A DNA stretch of 64,000 nucleotides from Bacteroidales bacterium (GTDB lineage: Bacteria; Bacteroidota; Bacteroidia; Bacteroidales; UBA3824). The notes under the pieces are model-generated. The model did not search any database and was not told the DNA's origin. It saw only the letters and a list, made by a program, of their open reading frames with translations. Below, piece by piece: positions 7,388 through 14,204 of this stretch. The translations under genes were made by a program, and so were the position numbers. The stretch's first letter is position 1; each line of letters opens with the position of its first letter. The stretch is taken from positions 62,001-126,000 of the forward strand of contig JAEERW010000007.1 of the NCBI GenBank assembly GCA_016286055.1, written 5' to 3'.

Positions 7388-8953
7388 TCACTGCTTCTTT
7401 TTCAGTGCAAAAGCGGCTGCGGCATCCATTGCTGGCAGATATTTCGGGTTGATAAACTTTCGTATGTCGTTATAGTCCAAATAGAAAGGCATTATTTCAG
7501 TTTTGAATTCAACAGGCACTAAAACGTTATCATATTGTGTGAAAGGGAACCACCACATTACAGGTAATTTATAAAGACCACCGAATTTTATAATCAGCGA
7601 CACAACGTGTCCTCCATCTTTATTAACATAAGACTTAAATTGTTCTCCCTTAAACTTTGGATCCAAATGTCCATTTTTCATCTGAGTGGTGTCAAAAAGG
7701 AATCCTTCAACATACAGATTAAACGAATTGACAAACTGCACAAAACCCTTCTTGTCTTTGATAAGGTCGCCGACTGTGATTTCATCGCCAGATGCCTTGT
7801 CAAACACGACGAGATGGCTATCGCTGTTGCGTCTTGCTCTTCTGTTTTCGAAGCCAAACGAAACCAAACCATCGCCAATTTCAAGAAGAGTTTCGTATTC
7901 CATCCAAGGTTTATCTTTCATCATTGAATTAACACTATTAAAAATCAGGCTGTCAACATCGCCATCGTGTTTGCCAAACATTACATCCAACATCCTGTTT
8001 CTGATTTTTTCTACATTCTGACATCCGTGAAGTTTGTAAGGAATAAGCACTTCCCTTGTACCTGTTGGTACGTCAGTAACATCAGGGTCTGATGACGCAA
8101 ATTCCTTTTTCGATGCGAACCAAAGGTATTTATCATCGAAACAATATGTCCTGATAAGGTCGCCGTATTGATTTTCATTTGTCCGCGCATAATAAGTTTT
8201 GGACTTTTCCATCAATTTTACGGCGTATGGAGTAAGATAGGGGCAGTTTTTGGGAATCATATCGTTTATTAAATACTTTGTAATTTTTGTGATTTTGGTT
8301 ACAGTCACCGTATCGTCACGATAATCTGTTACAGGTTGGGATTTAAACAAATCCGAGGGTTCAATCCTTCTGCCTGTTTCGGTATCATAAATGGCGATAA
8401 TGTCAGCGGGATATACGTGACCACAGTAAAGGAGTCCGTTATTAACCCATAGCGATATTTGGGTTGTCTCTTTGAATCGCCTGCTGTCGGAATATTTGGA
8501 CATTTCTTTGATTAAATCTTCGTTATTGTCGAAGAAATACGAATCGTAGTCATCCAATTTCTTCAATTTTTCGCAAACTTTGTCGAGAGTTTTTTCATCT
8601 TTGAGATAGTTTGCCATTACTACCACAAGCGAATCGGTGTATTCGTTAGTGGTAGTTAAAGTCTTAACCAAATCTTCTTGAACATCAGGATTATTGATGT
8701 ATGGATACGCCTCGGTTGCACAATCCGTATCCAATGTCAAGACACATTCGTAGTACCCGCACATCGTTGTATCTTTATATTCATAAGACCAATGGTATGG
8801 TTCAATTTCTGTTTCAATAGATTTAGTTACTGTCCAATTCTTTTTTTCTTTTGACCTCAAAAAGAATCCCTTAACAATGTGCTGTGCATTGGTTTCGATA
8901 GACACCGCCGACATCAATAATAATGTCAACAGGCAAATAAATGTCTTTTTCAT
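7388..8953 (-). CDS. Secreted protein of unknown function, paralogue 2
   Basis: A 521-residue paralogue of the product of 3274-4821, with the same signal peptide type (MKKTFICLLTLLLMSAVSIE TNAQ, split here), the two 'TG-x-x-I-x-x-x-DL' regions (YDTETGRRIEPSDLF, FDKASGDEITVGDLI), and the same C-terminal VMWWFPFTQYDNVLVPVEF block. It is about six residues longer, with small insertions such as MIPKNCPYLT. Identity is highest in the middle (residues around 330-400), where the DNA is almost unchanged. Both genes point the same way and enclose the DUF2157 operon, so a segmental duplication or a composite insertion is likely. Exported to the periplasm or beyond; function unknown. Confidence 0.75.
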   Translation of the reverse strand: MKKTFICLLTLLLMSAVSIETNAQHIVKGFFLRSKEKKNWTVTKSIETEIEPYHWSYEYKDTTMCGYYECVLTLDTDCATEAYPYINNPDVQEDLVKTLTTTNEYTDSLVVVMANYLKDEKTLDKVCEKLKKLDDYDSYFFDNNEDLIKEMSKYSDSRRFKETTQISLWVNNGLLYCGHVYPADIIAIYDTETGRRIEPSDLFKSQPVTDYRDDTVTVTKITKITKYLINDMIPKNCPYLTPYAVKLMEKSKTYYARTNENQYGDLIRTYCFDDKYLWFASKKEFASSDPDVTDVPTGTREVLIPYKLHGCQNVEKIRNRMLDVMFGKHDGDVDSLIFNSVNSMMKDKPWMEYETLLEIGDGLVSFGFENRRARRNSDSHLVVFDKASGDEITVGDLIKDKKGFVQFVNSFNLYVEGFLFDTTQMKNGHLDPKFKGEQFKSYVNKDGGHVVSLIIKFGGLYKLPVMWWFPFTQYDNVLVPVEFKTEIMPFYLDYNDIRKFINPKYLPAMDAAAAFALKKKQ

Positions 8954-9130
8954 AAATCAAGATTTTAAAGTTGAAACTTAATGTCGTCACAAATATAAAA
9001 TTTTTTTTTGGAATGATTAAAGGATGGCGAGAATTTTAAAAAGAGACTAATATGTTAAATATCAAAGCATTATAAATACAAGACACAATTTCACAACCAT
9101 AAAACGCTAACAATCTATCACTTAACACTT

Positions 9131-9165
9131 AATTAACTAATTTGGGGAATTGAATCGCTAAATTT
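9131..9165 (+). repeat. Direct repeat type 1, short copy b
   Basis: AATTAACTAATTTGGGGAAT and the following TGAATCGCTAAATTT match the middle of 3021-3120. Followed by CCCC, so GGGGAA...TTCCCC can form a short stem. Confidence 0.7.
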
Positions 9166-9200
9166 CCCCATAATTTAGGATACAAAAAGATACATTAGCA

Positions 9201-9297
9201 AGCCATTTTTCGCTCACCCCAAAATTTTTTTGACCAAAATCCTCGGTTTCCCCATTATTTTTTTTGGCAAAATCCTCGGTTTCCCCAAAATGTTGGG
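9201..9297 (+). repeat. Direct repeat type 2, copy b
   Basis: Second copy of the element at 3144-3240. The first 65 nt or so are identical; the second half contains a cleaner tandem of the CCTCGGTTTCCCC unit. Same orientation as copy a. Confidence 0.85.
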
Positions 9298-9394
9298 GGC
9301 AAGATAAAAAGGCAAAAAAACACTAAAACATTATTTATCAAGAATATAAGACTTTAAAATGGATTTTAATCAGTATTTTATGGGAAAAATAATC

Positions 9395-9427
9395 CGCCAA
9401 ACTCGCGATTTTTTGTTGAGTTTGGCG
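9395..9427. repeat. Inverted repeat, 10-bp perfect stem
   Basis: CGCCAAACTC (9395-9404) pairs with GAGTTTGGCG (9418-9427) across a 13-nt loop. There is no T-run after it on either strand, so a terminator role is doubtful. Confidence 0.5.
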
Positions 9428-9490
9428 AGTTATCGGGGGTAACGGAATAATTAAAATCGCCATTACAACAAATGCAACTTCAAAAATTAA

Positions 9491-9586
9491 CAATTTTTAA
9501 CTAAATTTAGGGAATACATTCCCCAAAATCAATAGAAATTTAGGGAATTTATTCACTAAATTTGACAGAAATTTGGGGAATTGAAA
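9491..9586 (+). repeat. Direct repeat type 1, copy c
   Basis: Diverged copy of 3021-3120 (TTTTTAACTAAATTTAGGGA, ATACATTCCCC, AATTTGGGGAATTG). Its 3' end supplies the TTTG used as the -33 box of the next gene. Confidence 0.75.
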
Positions 9587-9603
9587 TAAAAACTATATAT
9601 TTG
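9572..9603 (+). promoter_or_regulatory. Promoter of the DUF4143 ATPase gene
   Basis: TTTG (9572-9575) and TATATTTG (9596-9603) are 20 nt apart, a full Bacteroidota promoter, 21 nt before the ATG at 9625. Confidence 0.65.
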
Positions 9604-9624
9604 CCGAAATAAAAAACGATTTAT

Positions 9625-10773
9625 ATGATAGAGAGATTCATTCAAAAAAACATAGCCACAGACTTTGAGCGTGGCAAAGTCATTGTTGTAATGGGCGCAC
9701 GTCAAGTAGGCAAAACCACTATGATTCAACAATTTCTATCCAATGGAAAAGCATTATTGCTCAATTGCGACGATGCCGAGGATAGGGCGGCAATAGAGGA
9801 CAAATCGTCAACGGTGCTAAAAAACACCCTCGCTAACTACGATTTTGTATTTATCGACGAGGCGCAGCGAGTGCCGAATATAGGCCTGACATTGAAGAAA
9901 ATCGGCGACCTTAAACTAAAAACCCACGTCATAGTATCAGGTTCGTCATCGTTTGAACTATCAGGCAACATCAACGAACCTGCAACTGGTAGGCTCATTG
10001 AGCATCAGTTGTTTCCGTTTTCTCTTGGCGAACTTGCAGGGCACACCTCGGAGCACGAGGAGTCGAAAATGCTTGAAAGTAGAATGATTTATGGTACTTA
10101 TCCCGATGTGGTAAATTTTCCAGGAGAGGCTCGCAGAACGCTTTCTGACCTCACCAACAACTATCTATACAAGGATATTCTCAGTTACAAGGGCATCAAA
10201 AAGCCCGAGGTGTTGCAAAAACTTGTAAAAGCACTTGCCTTGCAGTTGGGTAGCGAGGTTTCGTACAACGAACTTAGCAACCTCATAGGGATCGACAAGG
10301 CGACCGTAGAGACATACATAGGCTTATTGTCGAAGTGTTTCATCATATTCAAACTCGACTCCTTCTCACGCAACAGCCGCAACGAAATCAAAAAAGGCAA
10401 AAAAATCTATTTTTGGGACAATGGCATACGCAATGCAGTGATTTCTAACTTTGCCCCGCTCGACAGCCGGAACGACAAGGGTGCACTATGGGAAAACCTT
10501 ATGATTTCGGAGCGTATGAAACGCAATCTATATCTCGGTAATTACGCCCAACTATTTTTTTGGCGTACTACGCAGATGAAAGAAATTGACCTCGTAGAGG
10601 AACTCGACGGACAACTAACAACATTTGAATTTAAAGAGAAACCAGGTAAAATCGCCAAGATTCCCACCGATTTCGCGCAAGCATACCCAAATGCAACATT
10701 CGCGACAATCACACCTAATAATTATTGGGAGTTTGTGGGATTGCGGCAAGGTATACAATCTAAACCTTTTTAA
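9625..10773 (+). CDS. ATP-binding protein, AAA + DUF4143 domains
   Basis: A 382-residue protein with an N-terminal P-loop domain: Walker A VMGARQVGKTTMI near residue 25, Walker B FVFIDEAQRV near 75, and VSGSSSFELS as the sensor strand. The C-terminal half holds a helical/winged region (ELSNLIGIDKATVETYIGLL) and a nuclease-like fold segment (NLYLGNYAQLFFWRTTQMKE, then IDLVEE and TFEFKEK) typical of DUF4143. Such proteins are abundant in gut Bacteroidota; their role is unknown, though the fold suggests nucleic-acid handling. A strong promoter lies directly upstream. It is convergent with the ACT/MBL gene, 20 nt away. Length is standard, and no defect is visible. Confidence 0.88.
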   Translation: MIERFIQKNIATDFERGKVIVVMGARQVGKTTMIQQFLSNGKALLLNCDDAEDRAAIEDKSSTVLKNTLANYDFVFIDEAQRVPNIGLTLKKIGDLKLKTHVIVSGSSSFELSGNINEPATGRLIEHQLFPFSLGELAGHTSEHEESKMLESRMIYGTYPDVVNFPGEARRTLSDLTNNYLYKDILSYKGIKKPEVLQKLVKALALQLGSEVSYNELSNLIGIDKATVETYIGLLSKCFIIFKLDSFSRNSRNEIKKGKKIYFWDNGIRNAVISNFAPLDSRNDKGALWENLMISERMKRNLYLGNYAQLFFWRTTQMKEIDLVEELDGQLTTFEFKEKPGKIAKIPTDFAQAYPNATFATITPNNYWEFVGLRQGIQSKPF

Positions 10774-10793
10774 CTAAATTCCCTCACTCGCAA

Positions 10794-12215
10794 TCACTCA
10801 ATTATTTGCGGCGCACCGTGTCCCGGGCAAAAGAGATAACCCGAAAAACGCTCTACAAGGTGCTGACGGCATTGTTTGGCAAGGGTTGAATCGGAATCCA
10901 CACCCGTCATAAGGAATGGCGCAAGAATGTTAAACTCGCGTTGCTGATCCGAAAAACCTTTGATATTCACGTAGATATCGCCGCAGAAAAGAATTCTGAG
11001 TTGAGGACAAACAATTACCGATTCGCCACGAACGTGTCCGCCCGGACCTTCGTAAAAATCAAACTTATAACCACCAAATATCACATTACCAACATATTGC
11101 AAGAGTTCTCCATCAGATTTTCGAGGCGCAAGGGCAATGCATTTTTCAAGCGGCGGCGGAGCATATTCCGAAATTATCCGGCTCAACTGACAATATGGCG
11201 CGTGCAACGGGTTTTGATAGCGAAACGGTGCATCTCCTTGAATATCAAGACAAAAATCCTCGCACGACGAATGGCTCATATAGATACGGTCAAACTCCGA
11301 AAGTATTCCGGCGTGGTCCATATCCGAATGAGTGAGGAAAGCGATTTTTGGAGTATTATGATAATTAACATACAGATTTTCAAATAGTTTTATCATCTCA
11401 TCGCGGTAACAGGCAAAACCACTATCCACAAACAGCAAACCATCGCCGCACTCCAAAACAAAAGTATTGCTACCACATGGAGGCTCTATGGTATAGAGAG
11501 TGACGCCATCAGCAAGAGTGTTACGACTAACAGAAGGGGCAAAACGTTCGCCCTTGTGTTCACGGACAAACTGAGCAAAACGGCGGATATAATCAAAAGT
11601 CTTGATTTGCGGCTGGTTATGCTCGTCGAGAATCTGCATCAGGCTGTTGGCAAGCACAAGCACATCGTTGGTTTTGCTCTGCGACAATCGGAGTATCGAA
11701 CGCATCTTGTTGGCAAAAGTGATATAAAAAACAGTGCCGTCGAGCAAGCGGTCGGTAACTTCATAATCAAGAATATTTATTTCGCAAACTTTTGATATAC
11801 TGTCGATTAGAGATTTAATTTCAGAAGTGTCTTCAACAAAAAGTCCCATTTTAAAATGCTGCACTCCCGTTCCATTTTCTTGCGAACTGATATACGAAAT
11901 GTTAACGTTGTGGGCGTTGATAATCTCCAAAACAGGCAGCACCGCGCCGGGACGGTCGTCTAAGGTAAGCACAATCATAATAATGCGAGCCTCTGAGCCA
12001 TTAGTAGAAAGGTAACCACAGCGAGAAAGATGCTCTTTAATCAGTTGATGTTGAGCGGATTCGGCTGCCACCTCGATAAAAAGCGTGTGAGTATCCACAG
12101 CCTTATTGTAATTGACTCTCACGATGTTACCATTATGCTCAGCAATAATCTTTCCCGCCACCAGAAACGCCCCAGCCTTATCGGGCATACGGGTTATGTA
12201 AGTCCTTTTTTCCAT
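10794..12215 (-). CDS. Tandem ACT domains fused to a metallo-beta-lactamase-fold hydrolase
   Basis: A 473-residue protein from the ATG at 12213-12215; the open frame extends to a TTG 27 nt upstream, which I reject. Residues about 1-65 (MEKRTYITRMPDKAGAFLVA...) and about 75-150 (LTLDDRPGAVLPVLEIINAH...) are two ACT domains, the usual amino-acid sensing fold. After a helical linker (about 165-210), the C-terminal half is a metallo-beta-lactamase fold: FLTHSDMDHAG gives H-x-D-x-D-H (a variant of HxHxDH), LFCGDIY supplies a metal aspartate, and FCPGHGAPQII the last histidine. The first metal-binding His appears replaced by Asp (H-S-D-M-D-H), as in rubredoxin-oxidoreductase-like diiron proteins the motif is usually HxExD; the metal type is thus uncertain. 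Probably cytosolic and ligand-regulated. Substrate unknown. Confidence 0.85.
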   Translation of the reverse strand: MEKRTYITRMPDKAGAFLVAGKIIAEHNGNIVRVNYNKAVDTHTLFIEVAAESAQHQLIKEHLSRCGYLSTNGSEARIIMIVLTLDDRPGAVLPVLEIINAHNVNISYISSQENGTGVQHFKMGLFVEDTSEIKSLIDSISKVCEINILDYEVTDRLLDGTVFYITFANKMRSILRLSQSKTNDVLVLANSLMQILDEHNQPQIKTFDYIRRFAQFVREHKGERFAPSVSRNTLADGVTLYTIEPPCGSNTFVLECGDGLLFVDSGFACYRDEMIKLFENLYVNYHNTPKIAFLTHSDMDHAGILSEFDRIYMSHSSCEDFCLDIQGDAPFRYQNPLHAPYCQLSRIISEYAPPPLEKCIALAPRKSDGELLQYVGNVIFGGYKFDFYEGPGGHVRGESVIVCPQLRILFCGDIYVNIKGFSDQQREFNILAPFLMTGVDSDSTLAKQCRQHLVERFSGYLFCPGHGAPQIIE

Positions 12216-12256
12216 TCCGCAATAATAGGGAATGCAAAGCAAAAAGACAATTTGAT

Positions 12257-13288
12257 TTATAAAAGGGAGGGATTGATTAAATGATACATCTTTGACATAT
12301 TGCTAATTCTTTCGATAATAGAGTTGCGAATATCGTCGGGAGAAAGCACCAAAAGATTATCGCCAAACGATATTAAAACGCTGATTAATTCATAGTTGCG
12401 TTTACATTCAATAGAAAAAAACATTCCGCCTTCGAGTTAAGGATATTGTTTGCGCAAAATAGTTTCCTTGTCGCCCGAAATTGTCTTTTGCGAACCGTGC
12501 AAAGGCTTGGTGAGAATGTAATTTTTGGATTCGTCGCTCACCCAAAATGTTATTGTTTGTAACGGACAATCGTCAAAAAGTGTAACGCCGATGATGTCAT
12601 CAAAACGCTCCTCTAAATCCTCAGGTGCATCTTCAAAATCTTGTATGTCAGACGGTTGAATTTCTATAATACGGTCTAACGCAAACGTTAGGATTTTGCC
12701 GTCCTCTGCCGCCGCGCCGATAAGATACCAACGGTCGTTGTATTGTTTCAAAAGGTATGGAAAAAAATCAAGACTTTTGGGCTTGTTTTGCGAAAAAGTT
12801 TGGTACGACAGCCGTACCGCCACACGGTTTGAAATAAAGTTGAAAGCCTGACCTAACTTATTGCTATTCTTTAAGTAAGGATTATTACTAAAACAGATAA
12901 TCTTGCGGCGTTCTTCGATTTCGAGGCGGTTTTTGAAATCTTCGAGCCACTCAAAATTTTTCAATCCGTCAAACTGTCCAAGAGTTGCAAGTGTCTCTTG
13001 CAAAAGGTTTTTCTCATCGTCGGAGAGTTTTTTGGTAAAAATCGAAAATGCAGGGTCAGAGTATCTGAGACAACGTTTTCCGGCGGCGGAAAACCGTTCA
13101 ATATTTGCTCCAAAAGATGCGCCCTCTATGAAAACAAGGTCTTTTTCAATCAATCGTCGGCAAACCGGTTTGCCAAGCCGCTCGTTGCACTTTTCGGTCA
13201 GGTCGTCAAGATTGTAATAATGATGACGGTCTGAGAGGAGTTCATCGAGGATGGCGATGCGGGTGAGGGCGTTTTTGTTGGTGGGCAT
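12257..13288 (-). pseudogene. WYL-domain transcriptional regulator, interrupted by an in-frame stop
   Basis: The intact part (12437-13288, 283 residues) has an N-terminal winged-helix-type region (TRIAILDELLSDRHHYYNLD), a helical linker and a WYL domain (VAVRLSYQTF, FFPYLLKQYNDRWYLIGAA, ILTFALDRI). The C-terminal WCX segment starts (QTITFWVSDESKNYILTKPL, HGSQKTI) but meets a TAA at 12437-12439. The same frame continues for 59 codons after it with an unmistakable WCX ending (EGGMFFSIECKRNYELISVL, ISFGDNLLVLSP, MYHLINPSLL) to a TAA at 12257-12259. Single-base change to a stop is the simplest explanation. The truncated product may still bind DNA. The gene starts 3 nt after the RecG-like gene, in the same operon, and WYL proteins often regulate defence loci in bacteria. 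Confidence 0.85.
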
Positions 13289-13291
13289 GGG

Positions 13292-14176
13292 TTATGTATC
13301 AGATTGATTGTTAATCACTTCCCAATGGCCGTTTTTCCGTGCTCCAACGCGCCGAATAGAGCCGTCAGATAGAAGTTTGGCCAATAGCCTTCGTATATGA
13401 CGTTCTGATTTGTTCAATAATTCAGACAATTGTATTGCGTTGATATATGGATTATCACGTATTAAACAAATCATCTGAATAATTATAGTGTCATCAACCT
13501 TCTCGTTTTCGTTTATCGGGTCATTTATCCTGACATTTGTCAGGTTATTTCCATTTATCGTGCCAATTAACCTGACATTTGTCAGGTTATTTTCATTTAT
13601 CGGGTCATTTATCCTGACATTTGTCAGGTTATTTTCATTTAACGGGTCACTTATCGTGCCATTTATCGGGTCATTTCCGTTTAACGTGCCATTTATCGGG
13701 TCATTTATCGACTGTTTGTCAACAATGTCGATATTTGTCGCTTGGTTATCGCTTGGTTTATCGCTCGTTTCTTGGTTATCGCTTGCCTCCTCGTCAGGGT
13801 AAAACTCCGCCATTGCCTCCATATCGGGTTCTTTACCCAAAGTCGGAAGTTTTAGGAAGGTGCGGTCGTACTCGTGCTTGACAAAAATTTCGGGGGCGGT
13901 GTGGAAAACCTTTTCCCAAACGTACACTATGCCGTTGAGACCGCTGCCGGCACGCTCGCCAAAACGAATGAACGAAAACATTTTCAACAATGTGGCATTG
14001 CGTGGGTCTGATACGCCGCCCGCCAACGCCTCGCTTGTTGGAATCCTCATTCCGCCCGGATTGGCAAAGACAAAACCGTCGCTGTTTTTGCTGACAACAA
14101 TTCCTTGACGTCCATAATAATCTGCGTGGACAAGACAATTGGTAACAGCCTCTCGCAGAAGACGATGCAATAACAA
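13292..14176 (-). pseudogene. RecG-C-terminal-like ATPase (AlbA_2/HATPase_c_4 type), N-terminus missing
   Basis: What remains (294 codons from a TTG) begins abruptly with HRLLREAVTNCLVHADYYG, the N-box of the GHKL-type ATPase fold, followed by FANPGGMRIPTSEALAGG and FGERAGSGLNGIVYVWEKV. Then come a low-complexity linker of repeated INDPINENNLTNVR-like units (about residues 170-235) and a C-terminal winged helix (NAIQLSELLNKSERHIRRLL, IRRVGARKNGHWEVI). Full-length relatives have a roughly 200-residue N-terminal AlbA_2/Schlafen-like domain. Here the frame is closed by a TAA at 14216-14218, and no ATG is in frame. The neighbouring operon's last gene ends at 14205, so its arrival probably removed the 5' end. 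It may be expressed from the TTG, but I treat it as broken. Confidence 0.75.
13490..13700. repeat. Coding tandem repeats of about 42 nt
   Basis: Repeats of CATTTATCGGGTCATTTATC and CTGACATTTGTCAGGTTATT-type units encode the INDPINENNLTNVR linker of the RecG-like protein. CTGACATTTGTCAG is itself a 14-nt palindrome that recurs three times. Confidence 0.8.
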
Positions 14177-14204
14177 AAGGAAACATTGACTAAAAAGGCT
14201 TCTA

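Larger units (their letters stand above)
8954..9624. other. Gene-free, repeat-rich intergenic region
   Basis: About 670 nt with no credible gene. It contains repeat copies at 9131-9165, 9201-9297 and 9491-9586, a 10-bp hairpin at 9395-9427, and the promoter of the ATPase gene at 9572-9603. Confidence 0.7.

Noticed and set aside
10794..12242. Start of the ACT/MBL gene at 12242
   Set aside because: That start is a TTG; the ATG at 12215 lies directly before the first ACT strand and gives a normal N-terminus.
12437..12439. Recoding or read-through of the TAA in the WYL gene
   Set aside because: No recoding signal is seen and TAA is the strongest bacterial stop; a nonsense mutation is simpler.
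13490..13700. Short palindromic repeats considered as a CRISPR array
   Set aside because: The repeats lie inside an open frame and encode an Asn/Pro-rich linker; spacing is irregular and there are no cas genes.
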